Source: Pontitalea aquivivens
GTDB taxonomy: Bacteria > Pseudomonadota > Alphaproteobacteria > Rhodobacterales > Rhodobacteraceae
DNA length: 64,000 nt
Direction: 5' to 3'
NCBI RefSeq assembly: GCF_046507575.1
Contig: NZ_JBKFEY010000005.1
Coordinates: 62,001 to 126,000, forward strand
The notes under the pieces were generated by a model that searched no databases, was not told where the DNA came from, and saw only the letters and a list, made by a program, of their open reading frames with translations. Positions 34,009 through 43,707 of this stretch are shown piece after piece. The number at the start of each line of letters is the position of its first letter. Position 1 is the stretch's first letter. Made by a program: the position numbers and the translations under genes.

Positions 34009-34466
34009 GTGTCCTCTCCGCGAACCATGGTGAAGAATTCGACCTTCGTCGCCGCGGCCTTTCCGGCGCGGGCCTGGCGACGGTCGGTTTCGGCGCGCGC
34101 CAGCGGCTCCAGCACACGCGCGCGCAGATCGGCGGCTGCATCGGTCTGCATCAGCGCATCGACGATGGCCGCGCGCGTCGCATGGCCCTTGTCGCGGCCC
34201 TGCACATGGGCGTGGCCAACGGCCCCGCACATCAGCCGCAGCGTGCAGCGCGTGATGGTCATTTCGCCCAGGTTGAAGGGCGCACCCGCCGCACCCACCC
34301 GGCCGCGCACCATGACCGCGCCCACCTCGGGCGGGCGCAGGACAGCATGCGACGGGGTTTCGGGCATCAAGGCGGCCAGCTGATCGGGCCGCGCCCGGGC
34401 CAGAAGGCCCATCCAGTCGCGGCGCGCGGGCGTATCCGCGACGGTTTCAGAAGCAGGGGTGGACAT
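34005..34466 (-). CDS. phnG: PhnG, C-P lyase core subunit (cluster A)
   Basis: 153 residues (150 in E. coli), the first gene of the phnGHIJKLN operon. PhnG is a small core subunit of the C-P lyase. The middle segment FNLGEMTITRCTLRL and the GHAHVQGRDKGHA loop are typical. The start at 34466 begins the family text (MSTPASETVADTPARRDW). The 102-bp gap to divergent phnF holds the operator-like palindromes and a three-unit Pho box. Confidence 0.92.
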   Translation of the reverse strand: MSTPASETVADTPARRDWMGLLARARPDQLAALMPETPSHAVLRPPEVGAVMVRGRVGAAGAPFNLGEMTITRCTLRLMCGAVGHAHVQGRDKGHATRAAIVDALMQTDAAADLRARVLEPLARAETDRRQARAGKAAATKVEFFTMVRGEDT

Positions 34467-34472
34467 CTTGCG

Positions 34473-34505
34473 AACCTGTTCAGTATCTATACAACTAGAC
34501 AGGTT
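34473..34505. promoter_or_regulatory. Candidate PhnF operator between phnG and phnF (cluster A)
   Basis: Two inverted repeats are nested in the gap: AACCTGT (34473-34479) with ACAGGTT (34499-34505), and TCTA-TACAAC-TAGA (34486-34499). GTAT-CT-ATAC (34483-34492) resembles the GT/AC half-sites bound by HutC-type GntR regulators. The position, just upstream of phnG and divergent phnF, fits autoregulation. Confidence 0.5.
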
Positions 34506-34520
34506 GATAGCGCGAATTCG

Positions 34521-34549
34521 GCGACAGAGCCACGACATGGCGATGAAAC
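34521..34549 (-). promoter_or_regulatory. Three-unit Pho box upstream of phnG/phnF (cluster A)
   Basis: On the minus strand three 7-mers follow each other with exact 4-bp spacers: GTTTCAT, ATGTCGT, CTGTCGC. Each matches 5 of 7 bases of the PhoB unit CTGTCAT, and the 11-bp step is exact. It faces phnG, as expected for phosphate-starvation control. Confidence 0.5.
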
Positions 34550-34568
34550 TTTGATGACAGGGGGGGCC

Positions 34569-35285
34569 ATGGCGCGCACCGCGATCTGGCAGGAAATTCA
34601 CGACACGCTGGGCGACGAAATCGCCCGGGGCCACTATCGCCCGGGCGCCAAACTACCGTCCGAGGCCGCGCTGGCCGCGCGGTTTGGTGTGAACCGTCAC
34701 ACGGTGCGCCATGCGCTGGCCGCCCTGGCCAAGGCGGGGCTTGTCCATGCACGGCGCGGGGCGGGGGTATTCGTGTCCGCCGGACCCGCCGATTATCCGC
34801 TGGGCCGGCGTGTGCGCTTTCACCAGAACATCTCGGCCACCGGGCGTATCCCGTCACGCAGCTTCACGCGGATGGAAACGCGGCTGGCCGATCCGGCCGA
34901 GGCCGAGGCGTTGCGGATCGACCCGGGTGCGCCGGTGCATGTGGTCGAGGGGCTGTCGCTGGCCGATGGGCTGCCGCTTGCGGCCTTCCGGTCGGTCTTT
35001 CCTGCCACATCGCTGCCCGACCTGCCCGCGCATCTGGCCCGCACCGGATCCGTGACCCAGGCGCTGCGCGCTTGTGGCGTAACCGACTATACCCGCGCCG
35101 CCACCCGCATCAGCGCCCGGATCGCGCGGCCTACGCTGGCGATGAAACTGCAGATCGCCGCGGGGATGGCAATCCTGTGTACCGCCTCGGTCAATGTGGA
35201 TGCGGCGGGCCAGCCGGTCGAATTCGGCACCACCTGGTTTCCCGCCGAACGGGTCACCCTGACGGTCAGCCCCGATCCGGCCTAA
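34569..35285 (+). CDS. phnF: PhnF, GntR/HutC-family regulator (cluster A)
   Basis: 238 residues. The N-terminal winged helix (about residues 5-70, with GAKLPSEAALAARFGVNRHT as recognition part) is followed by a UTRA ligand-binding domain (about 90-235), the layout of HutC-type GntR repressors. PhnF represses phn genes and senses a phosphonate metabolite. The start at 34569 has a G-rich site before it, and an ATG at 34554 would add five residues. It is divergent from phnG with operator-like repeats between. Its stop overlaps the stop of the facing phnE by two bases. Confidence 0.88.
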   Translation: MARTAIWQEIHDTLGDEIARGHYRPGAKLPSEAALAARFGVNRHTVRHALAALAKAGLVHARRGAGVFVSAGPADYPLGRRVRFHQNISATGRIPSRSFTRMETRLADPAEAEALRIDPGAPVHVVEGLSLADGLPLAAFRSVFPATSLPDLPAHLARTGSVTQALRACGVTDYTRAATRISARIARPTLAMKLQIAAGMAILCTASVNVDAAGQPVEFGTTWFPAERVTLTVSPDPA

Positions 35286-36613
35286 TGCCCGCCCCCGTCG
35301 CCCGTGATCAGGCGTCGGCGCAGCCAGCCCGACAGGGTGTCCATCAGCGTGACCATCAACACGATCAGCACCATGTAATAGCACACCTCTTCCCAGTCCT
35401 TCTGGGTGATGATCGCCTGGGTCAGCAACAACCCGATACCACCCCCCACGATCGCCCCGATCACCGTGGCGCTGCGGGTGTTCGATTCCAGATAATACAG
35501 CACCTGGCTAAGCAGCACCGGCGTGATCTGCGGGATCACGCCAAAGCGCGCACGCTGTATTGCATCGGCGCCGGTGGATTGCACGCCCTCGACCTGGCGG
35601 GCATCGATGTTTTCCAGCGTTTCCGAGAACATCTTGCCGAAGCTGCCGGTATCGGTGGTCAAGATCGCCAGCGCCCCGGTCATCGGCCCCGGTCCAAAGG
35701 CGCGCGACAGGACGATCGTCCAGATCAACCCGTCCACACCCCGGACAAAGTCGAACAGGCGGCGCAGGGCAAAGCGCACCCCGCGCAGCGGCGTGAAATT
35801 GGCCGCCGCCAGAAAGGCCAGTGGCAAGGCCACCAGCGCCGCCCCCATCGTGCCCAGAAAGGCCATCAGAACGGTTTCGAAGATCGCCCAGACCACATCC
35901 CCATGCCGCCACATCGCGTTGGTCCAGAAATCCGCCGCCATATGGACCACATTGCTGCGCGCCGGGTCCAGCCGGTCGCCCCAAAGGGCAAGCGCCACCA
36001 GTTCCGCCGGGCCTTTGCCGGAAAACGGGCTGTCGAGGGTGAAGAAGAACAGCTCCCATCCCGGCTGATAGCGGAAGGTTTCCACCTTGGAACGGGTATA
36101 GGCAAAGCGCCCCTGATCGGTGGTGACCGAAATCCGCGTGTCGGATGCATTGATCCAACCGGGCAGCGGGTCGGGGGCGGTCAGGCGCAGGCGGCCACCC
36201 TCGGGGGCGATGGCAATCGTGCCATGGCCCGGCATCTCATAGCGCGCGCCCGCGGCGTCATAGGTCACCAGATGACCCGCACCCAGATCGATGCGCGTGA
36301 TGTCGCCGTCGCGGCTGACCCAATCGGGCAGACGACCTTCGGGATAGGTGCCCTTGGTTTCCCCCTCGATCGCGACAGTCAGATCGCCGGTGCGGTTGTT
36401 GCGCGTGACATGGGTCTTGTAGGACCAGAAATCCGACAGCAGGATCGCGGCATTGTCCATCCGCGCCCGCTGGGCGATGCCCGCGATGTCGAAGGCCACG
36501 AAGACATAGGCCAGATAGACCAGGATCACCGCCGGGACCGCCAGGCTGAACGCCTTGCGGCGCTGGAACCGGCGCAGGATCGCGGGGGCAAGTGCGGTTT
36601 CGGCCATGGCCAT
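35282..36613 (-). CDS. phnE: PhnE-type phosphonate ABC permease with large inserted domain (cluster A)
   Basis: 443 residues, much longer than the 260-300 usual for PhnE. After TM1 (residues about 22-45) comes a beta-rich soluble stretch of some 150 residues, probably periplasmic (DNAAILLSDFWSYKTHVTRN to about residue 190). The standard permease with five or six helices and the EAA-like loop (DARQVEGVQSTGADAIQRAR) follows. It pairs with the other PhnE to form the membrane channel for PhnC and PhnD. It is the last gene of a long minus-strand transcript and meets phnF tail to tail. Confidence 0.9.
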   Translation of the reverse strand: MAMAETALAPAILRRFQRRKAFSLAVPAVILVYLAYVFVAFDIAGIAQRARMDNAAILLSDFWSYKTHVTRNNRTGDLTVAIEGETKGTYPEGRLPDWVSRDGDITRIDLGAGHLVTYDAAGARYEMPGHGTIAIAPEGGRLRLTAPDPLPGWINASDTRISVTTDQGRFAYTRSKVETFRYQPGWELFFFTLDSPFSGKGPAELVALALWGDRLDPARSNVVHMAADFWTNAMWRHGDVVWAIFETVLMAFLGTMGAALVALPLAFLAAANFTPLRGVRFALRRLFDFVRGVDGLIWTIVLSRAFGPGPMTGALAILTTDTGSFGKMFSETLENIDARQVEGVQSTGADAIQRARFGVIPQITPVLLSQVLYYLESNTRSATVIGAIVGGGIGLLLTQAIITQKDWEEVCYYMVLIVLMVTLMDTLSGWLRRRLITGDGGGH

Positions 36614-36615
36614 GA

Positions 36616-37494
36616 TCAGTGCCCTTTCACCAGACGGTTGCGGTAATGGCTGGACAGCTGGTCCACCGCGACGATGGTCAGGAACAGCAACAGGAAGATC
36701 GCCACCACCTGGTCATAGCGCCCCTGCCCCCATTGCATCGCCAGTTTCAGGTCATGCCCGATCCCGCCCGAGCCGACGAAACCCAGGATCGCCGAGGCGC
36801 GGATGTTGATCTCGAACCGCAACAGGCCATAGCCGATCCAGTTCGGGGCCACCTGCGGGATCACGCCCAGCCACATCCGCTGGCCCCAGCTGGCCCCGAC
36901 CGAGGCCAGACCTTCGACCGGCTTTCGACCGGCATTCTCGGCCACTTCGGAAAACAGTTTTCCAAGCGCACCCGCGGTGTGAAACGCGATGGCGATCATC
37001 GCCGGAACCGGCCCGCCGCCCAGAATGAAGATCAGCACCAGCGCGATCACGATTTCGGGGATCGCGCGCATCGCATCCATCATCCGCCGGAACAGCCCGA
37101 TCAGCCGCGGCCAGCGCGCCAGCCCCCGCGTCGACAACAGCGCCAGAACCGCGCCAGCCAGCGCCCCGATCAACGTGGCGACCGCCGCGATGTTCAGCGT
37201 CTCGACCAGCGATGGTCCGAATTTCCAGAACAGCGCGGGAATGTTGGCACGGTTGGCCCAGGCCTCTGTCACCACTTCGGTGGGGAAGGCCAGGACGTTG
37301 CCGATCCCGTTCCAGAACCCGCCCGCGTTACGCGCATCGGCCAGCTGAAAGCCCGAAGCCATCAGCCCCACGAACAGCACCAGCAAGACGCCGCCATACA
37401 TGCGCTTGCGGCGCACCATCTGCAGATAGGTTGCGCGGTTGTCGGCGGGATCGGGGCGGTGCCCCGGCTCCGGCCCGAATGCGATATCGACCAT
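36616..37494 (-). CDS. phnE: PhnE-type phosphonate ABC permease (cluster A)
   Basis: 292 residues with six predicted membrane helices. The cytoplasmic coupling loop carries ENAGRKPVEGLASVGASWGQ, the PhnE version of the EAA motif, and GFVGSGGIGHDL lies in the last helical pair. Residues 1-35 form a longer cytoplasmic tail than usual. It sits 55 nt downstream of phnD and 2 nt upstream of the longer phnE, so the two form a heterodimeric channel. Confidence 0.92.
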   Translation of the reverse strand: MVDIAFGPEPGHRPDPADNRATYLQMVRRKRMYGGVLLVLFVGLMASGFQLADARNAGGFWNGIGNVLAFPTEVVTEAWANRANIPALFWKFGPSLVETLNIAAVATLIGALAGAVLALLSTRGLARWPRLIGLFRRMMDAMRAIPEIVIALVLIFILGGGPVPAMIAIAFHTAGALGKLFSEVAENAGRKPVEGLASVGASWGQRMWLGVIPQVAPNWIGYGLLRFEINIRASAILGFVGSGGIGHDLKLAMQWGQGRYDQVVAIFLLLFLTIVAVDQLSSHYRNRLVKGH

Positions 37495-37549
37495 GTTGTC
37501 CCCGAACGGAATTGCCGGGCCCGCAGGGCCCGGCCAGCATCATGAAGGA

Positions 37550-38452
37550 TCAGCCGCCTTGCTGGCGACGGACCTCGATGATCGTTTCATAGGCTTCGTG
37601 GGTGATCGGGGTGAACCCCGCCGTTTCGCCCGCCGCGACGCCATAGGCACAGGCGGGATCCTTGGCATGCAGACCCGCCAGCAAATCGACGATCCTGGCC
37701 TTGGCGTCTTCGGGCAGCGCGCGGCGCAGCACGATCGGGCCTTCGGCGATCGGCCTGGAGCGCCAGATCTCGACCAGATCGTTCATGTCGATCAGCCCCG
37801 CATCCACCGCCTTGCGCAACGCGCCGGAATTATAGCCATCTTCCCAGTCGCCCTGCCCATCGGCCCAGGTCACGCCCGCATCCACATCGCCATTGGCGAC
37901 CGCGACGATGGTCTGTTCATGCCCGCCGGTAAAGCGGACCTCGCCAAAATAATCGCCCGAATCCATCGAAGCGCCGGTTTCCCTGGGAATTTCCACCGAA
38001 GGAATCAGATAGCCAGAGGTCGAATTGGGATCGCCGAAAGCAAAGACCTTGTCCTTCATGTCCGCCAGCGAGGCAATGCCACGGTCCTTGCGCGCGAAAC
38101 CGATCGAGAAATAGGAATAGCTGCCGTCAAGGTTGGTCTTGACCATCTTGACGTCCACCGCCTCGGGGTCGGTCAGATAGACCTTGGCATAGGCGCTGGC
38201 GCCCAGCCAGGCCATGTCGATGGTGCCGCCCAGAAGGCCCTGGATCACGCCGTCATAATCGGCGGGCGTGAACAGCTTGACCGGCACACCAAGCGCCTCT
38301 TCGGCATAGGCGCGGAAACATTCGTTCGAGGTCATCCGGTCCTGGGCATTCTCGCCGCCCAGAAGGCCGATATTGAATTGCTTGAGGTCCTGCCCCCGGG
38401 CGGCGCCGGCAAGCGCCGTGGTGGCGGCAAGGATGGCAATCAGGTGTTTCAT
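37550..38452 (-). CDS. phnD: PhnD, phosphonate-binding periplasmic protein (cluster A)
   Basis: 300 residues. A signal peptide (MKHLIAILAATTALAGAARG) precedes a type-II binding fold with the PhnD text FNIGLLGGENAQD, GSYSYFSIGF and FGDPNSTSGYLIPS. The last segment supplies the serines and threonines that bind the phosphonate oxygens. It captures phosphonate for PhnCEE. The start at 38452 has GGAGAG 5 nt before it, and the frame upstream lacks a signal sequence. phnC is 46 nt upstream. Confidence 0.93.
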   Translation of the reverse strand: MKHLIAILAATTALAGAARGQDLKQFNIGLLGGENAQDRMTSNECFRAYAEEALGVPVKLFTPADYDGVIQGLLGGTIDMAWLGASAYAKVYLTDPEAVDVKMVKTNLDGSYSYFSIGFARKDRGIASLADMKDKVFAFGDPNSTSGYLIPSVEIPRETGASMDSGDYFGEVRFTGGHEQTIVAVANGDVDAGVTWADGQGDWEDGYNSGALRKAVDAGLIDMNDLVEIWRSRPIAEGPIVLRRALPEDAKARIVDLLAGLHAKDPACAYGVAAGETAGFTPITHEAYETIIEVRRQQGG

Positions 38453-38498
38453 GGTTCTCTCCGGTAGGATGGCCCGGGTAACGCCGGGCCGGGGAAGG

Positions 38499-39308
<810 letters not shown>

Positions 39309-39335
39309 CGTGCCCCCTTCGTGGTTAAGGGGTTT

Positions 39336-40004
39336 TTACGCAGGCTGCGTGACGGTTTTTGTGCCGTTGCGTGAAAGTTTCGTAACGGCACCGGGGGCGG
39401 CGTATTTTTCGATGAAGGCATCAATGGACAATGCACGGATATCGGGCAGCGCCGCGCGCAGCACGTCATGCGGCCAGTCCCACCAGGCGATCTGTTGCAA
39501 CGCCCCGGCCTGGGCTTGGGTGAAACGGCGCTTGATCGGGCGGGCGGGGACGCCGCCGACGATTTCATAGGGCGCCACGTCCCTGGACACCACCGCGCCC
39601 GCGCCGATCACCGCGCCGGTGCCCACCGTCACGCCCGCCAGGATCGTGACGCCATGGCCGATCCAGACGTCATGGCCGATGGTGACCCAATGATCCTTGC
39701 GCCACTGAAAGAATTCCTGGTCATCATCGCCCAGTCCGTATTGCGCGGCGCGATAGGTGAAATGGTGCTGGCTGGCCCGCCAGGTCGCGTGGTTGCCCGG
39801 GTTGATCCGCGCACCTTCCGCGATGGAACAGAACTTGCCGATCGTCGACCACATCACATTGCCATATTTCACGATGTAGGAATAATCGCCAAAACTGCTT
39901 TCGCGCATCGAGACATGGGCCTGCACCTCGGTCCAGCGGCCCAGGTTGCAATCGACCACATGGGCGGTTTCGTGGATCGTCGGGGTTTCCGTCAGCATCT
40001 TCAT
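39336..40004 (-). CDS. Left-handed beta-helix (hexapeptide) acetyltransferase of phosphonate loci
   Basis: 222 residues. Hexapeptide repeats run through residues about 25-175 (for example VTIGHDVWIGHGVTILAGVT, then GTGAVIGAGAVVSRDVAPYE and IVGGVPARPIKRRF), giving the fold of Vat/chloramphenicol-type acetyltransferases. The catalytic His candidate lies in NPGNHATWRASQHHFTYRA, a segment found in the hexapeptide family that is specific to phosphonate operons. The natural substrate is not established. N-acetylation of aminoalkylphosphonates, as PhnO does, is a reasonable guess. Its start overlaps the preceding phnE stop (ATGA), so it belongs to the cluster B transporter transcript. Confidence 0.85.
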   Translation of the reverse strand: MKMLTETPTIHETAHVVDCNLGRWTEVQAHVSMRESSFGDYSYIVKYGNVMWSTIGKFCSIAEGARINPGNHATWRASQHHFTYRAAQYGLGDDDQEFFQWRKDHWVTIGHDVWIGHGVTILAGVTVGTGAVIGAGAVVSRDVAPYEIVGGVPARPIKRRFTQAQAGALQQIAWWDWPHDVLRAALPDIRALSIDAFIEKYAAPGAVTKLSRNGTKTVTQPA

Positions 40005-40858
40005 TTCACACCTTCGTATTTGCCGATGAAACGCGCGCGGATCACGGCCGAGGCCCAGTCGATCAGGTAGACCATGGCGATGATCAGGAAGATGATCGAC
40101 CAGGCCTCATCCCAGCGATAGGCGCCAATCCGGTCCGACAGCAGAAAACCGATACCCCCTGCCCCCACGATCCCCAGGATCGTGCCGGACCGCACATTGG
40201 ATTCGAAGTTGTACAGCGTGATCGACAGGATCACGGGCATCACCTGCGGCATCACGCCAAAGCGGATCGCCTGCAGACGCGACCCGCCAGCGGCGGTGAC
40301 CCCCTCAACCGGCTTGCGCGAGGTATTCTCGATCGCCTCGGCGTAAAGTTTCGCCAGAACGCCGATCTCGGACACGGCGATGGCCAGAACGCCGGGCAAG
40401 GGACCAAGGCCAAAGGCGCGGATAAAGATCAACGCCAGGATCAGTGTTTCAAAGGCGCGGATCACGTCGAACCCGCGCCGCAGGCCAAAGCGCAAGACGG
40501 GAATGCGGTTCAGGTTCTTGGCCCCCAGAAACGACAGCGGAAAGGCCACGATGCCGCCCAGGACCGTGCCCAGAAAGGCCATCGACAGCGTCTCGCCCAG
40601 ACCTTTCAGGATCTCGGACACTTCGCGCCAGTCGGTCCAGATGTGGGGCGGGAACATGAAGGACAGCACCCGGCCAAACCGGCCAAGACCGTCCCAGATC
40701 CGCAGCGGCGAAAAGCCAAAGTCGTAAAGGCACCAGCCGAACAGTGCCACCAGCCCGGCCATCAGCCCAAGGCGCAAAGGGCGCAGGGGACGGTCAAAGG
40801 CGGCGGGCGCAAGGGCGCGTGCGGCGGCAAGGCCGGCATCTGGCAGGCGCGACATCAC
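40001..40858 (-). CDS. phnE: PhnE-type phosphonate ABC permease (cluster B, second)
   Basis: 285 residues with about six membrane helices after a 35-residue cytoplasmic tail. The coupling loop reads ENTSRKPVEGVTAAGGSRLQ, and GIVGAGGIGFLLSD lies near the C-terminus. The start overlaps the stop of the upstream phnE by 4 nt, and the stop overlaps the acyltransferase start. Together with the previous permease, PhnC and PhnD of cluster B it forms a second complete uptake system. Confidence 0.92.
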   Translation of the reverse strand: MMSRLPDAGLAAARALAPAAFDRPLRPLRLGLMAGLVALFGWCLYDFGFSPLRIWDGLGRFGRVLSFMFPPHIWTDWREVSEILKGLGETLSMAFLGTVLGGIVAFPLSFLGAKNLNRIPVLRFGLRRGFDVIRAFETLILALIFIRAFGLGPLPGVLAIAVSEIGVLAKLYAEAIENTSRKPVEGVTAAGGSRLQAIRFGVMPQVMPVILSITLYNFESNVRSGTILGIVGAGGIGFLLSDRIGAYRWDEAWSIIFLIIAMVYLIDWASAVIRARFIGKYEGVK

Positions 40859-41778
40859 AGGGCCCTTCCAAGGCCGATGATCCGGTGGCGCAGCTTTTCC
40901 GAACCCCAGTCGATCAGCATGACGGTTGCAAAGATGATCACGAACAGCGCCGACAAATCGGTATGTTCGCCAAGCGCCACGGCGGTGCGCAATTCCTGCC
41001 CCAGCCCGCCCGCGCCGACATAGCCGATGATCGATGACGCGCGGACGTTGATTTCAAAGCGCAGCAGCGTGTAGCTGATGACATTGGGCAGGATCTGCGG
41101 CACCGCGCCATAGCGGATCTGGTCGAACCAGCTGCCGCCCGCGGCCTTCACGCCCTCCAGCGGGCGCATGTCGATATTCTCGTTCACCTCGGAATACAGC
41201 TTGCCCAGCGAACCGGCGGTATGCACCGCGATCGCCAGCACCCCGGCCATCGGCCCCACGCCAAAGCAAAAGACGAAGACAAGCGCAAAGACGATCTCGG
41301 GCACCGTGCGCGCGATTTCCAGATAACGGCGCGACAGCCACAAAGCCCATCGGGCCGGCGCCAGGTTGCGCGAGGCCGGGAAGGACAGGACAAACCCGCC
41401 CGCCAGCCCCATCACGGTGGCCATGAAGGCGATCAGCACGGTTTCCAGCAACAAATCCGCCCAGATCCGCCAGCGCCAGAACCATTCGCCCAGATCGCCC
41501 GCCAGCGTGGACCAACGGATTTCCGGGATGGTCTTGGCGATGTAATCCCCCAGCTTCGGAATGCCCGCCAGGATCACCCAGCGTTCCGCCCGTGTGCCGT
41601 CGGCCAGCGTCACCTGCGTGATGCGGAAAAAACCTGCGAAATCGGCGGTCAGCAACGTGGCCAGCACAAGCGCCAGCGAAACGATCACAAAGGTGACGCG
41701 GGCCCGGGCGCGATGCGCGGCAAAATCGCGATCAAAGGCCAGAACGGCGGCGGAAGGGGCGGCAAGCGCGGCGGTCAT
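40855..41778 (-). CDS. phnE: PhnE-type phosphonate ABC permease (cluster B, first)
   Basis: 307 residues. A long loop (about 60 residues, RITQVTLADGTRAERWVILA onward) follows the first helix, then five helices with the coupling loop NENIDMRPLEGVKAAGGSWF and GYVGAGGLGQEL. It starts 61 nt after the phnD stop of cluster B and overlaps the next phnE by 4 nt. Confidence 0.92.
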   Translation of the reverse strand: MTAALAAPSAAVLAFDRDFAAHRARARVTFVIVSLALVLATLLTADFAGFFRITQVTLADGTRAERWVILAGIPKLGDYIAKTIPEIRWSTLAGDLGEWFWRWRIWADLLLETVLIAFMATVMGLAGGFVLSFPASRNLAPARWALWLSRRYLEIARTVPEIVFALVFVFCFGVGPMAGVLAIAVHTAGSLGKLYSEVNENIDMRPLEGVKAAGGSWFDQIRYGAVPQILPNVISYTLLRFEINVRASSIIGYVGAGGLGQELRTAVALGEHTDLSALFVIIFATVMLIDWGSEKLRHRIIGLGRAL

Positions 41779-41839
41779 GAATCCATCCCGTCAGAAAACA
41801 GGGGACGGCGCCGGACGCCGCCCCCGAAAGAAAGGGCAA

Positions 41840-42742
41840 TCAGCTGCGGCGCTGCGCCTTCAGCCAGTCGCGCATCTCGATCGTCCACTGATAGCGGGCG
41901 TGATCGACCTCGACATAACCCTTGGCGGTGGACTTATCGCCGCCGGTCATTTCCGTGTGCGCTTCGGGCGCGGCGGTAGGGGTGGCCAGCACGGCGGCCT
42001 TCATGGCGTCGATCAGGCCCTGCGGCAGGTTGGCGCGCGCGGTAAACGGCCCCGAGGTGATTTCCGGCGATTGCCAGATGCTGCAGACCTGACCGGGCTC
42101 GATCATGCCCTTGGCTTCCATCCGCTGCGGAATGCCGTTGGTTTCGTTGTTGATATAGGTCGTGGCGGCGTCGAACTGGCCATTGACGACGCCCTGCACG
42201 CCGGCCTCATGGCTGCCCGAAAACGGCGTGGCCGAGAAGAAGCTGGCCGGGTCATAGCCCTGCTGCACCAGATTATACAACGGCACCTGATAGCCCGAGG
42301 TGGAATCCGGGTCGGCAAAGGCCAGGACCTTGCCCTTCAGGTCATCCAGCGTCTTGTAGGGGCTGTCGCAGCGCGTCACCACGACCGAGAAATACCCCGT
42401 CGAGCCGTCATTCTGCTGCGCGGTCAGCAGCGGCACCACGCCACCTTCGGTTTCGGTATAGGCGGCCGCATAGGACGACGACCCCAGGAAGGCGAATTCG
42501 ATCTGATCGGCGGCCAGCGCCTGGATCACGCCGTCATAATTGCCGGCGGTGAAGATCTCGACATCGACGCCAAGGGTCTTTTCCAGATATTGTTCAAACG
42601 GGGTGTAGCGCGCGACGCGGTCGCTTTCGTTTTCGCCCGACAGGATACCGAAACGGACAACCTTGTAATCGGCCCGCCAGTCATTGGCGAAAGCGGGCAG
42701 CGCGGTCAGGGCAACAAGCGCGGTGGTGGCAAGAAGACGCAT
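41840..42742 (-). CDS. phnD: PhnD-type phosphonate-binding periplasmic protein (cluster B)
   Basis: 300 residues. The signal peptide is MRLLATTALVALTALPAFA, followed by VVRFGILSGENESDR, GSTGYFSVVV and FADPDSTSGYQVPLY, the PhnD ligand loops. It is clearly diverged from the cluster A PhnD. It has DPDST for DPNST, and QQNDGSTGY for NLDGSYSY at a ligand loop, so its ligand may differ. The gene is 23 nt after phnC and 61 nt before the phnE pair. Confidence 0.9.
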   Translation of the reverse strand: MRLLATTALVALTALPAFANDWRADYKVVRFGILSGENESDRVARYTPFEQYLEKTLGVDVEIFTAGNYDGVIQALAADQIEFAFLGSSSYAAAYTETEGGVVPLLTAQQNDGSTGYFSVVVTRCDSPYKTLDDLKGKVLAFADPDSTSGYQVPLYNLVQQGYDPASFFSATPFSGSHEAGVQGVVNGQFDAATTYINNETNGIPQRMEAKGMIEPGQVCSIWQSPEITSGPFTARANLPQGLIDAMKAAVLATPTAAPEAHTEMTGGDKSTAKGYVEVDHARYQWTIEMRDWLKAQRRS

Positions 42743-42765
42743 GGAATACTCCGGTGTTTGGGGGA

Positions 42766-43572
<807 letters not shown>

Positions 43573-43617
43573 GGGCCAGACTTTGGCCGCCCTATGAAAC
43601 GCCTGCGTCTCATCCGG

Positions 43618-43635
43618 ATGAATTTTGCATGACGC
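43618..43635 (-). promoter_or_regulatory. Weak Pho-box-like repeat upstream of phnC (cluster B)
   Basis: On the minus strand GCGTCAT-GCAA-AATTCAT keeps the 11-bp step of PhoB sites with 5 of 7 and 4 of 7 matches to CTGTCAT. It lies 46 nt before the phnC start. Confidence 0.3.
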
Positions 43636-43658
43636 TGCGGCGTGATGCGGGCGCAATG

Positions 43659-43689
43659 CGAACGGGCGGCGCATGGCGCCGCCCGTTCG
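43659..43689 (-). terminator. 14-bp perfect hairpin between phnM and phnC (cluster B)
   Basis: CGAACGGGCGGCGC-ATG-GCGCCGCCCGTTCG is a perfect 14-bp inverted repeat with a 3-nt loop, 19 nt after the phnM stop. No U tract follows on the minus strand, so it is either a weak terminator or a 3'-end stabiliser separating the catalytic genes from the transporter genes. Confidence 0.5.
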
Positions 43690-43707
43690 GGGAAGGTGGG
43701 ACAGGTT

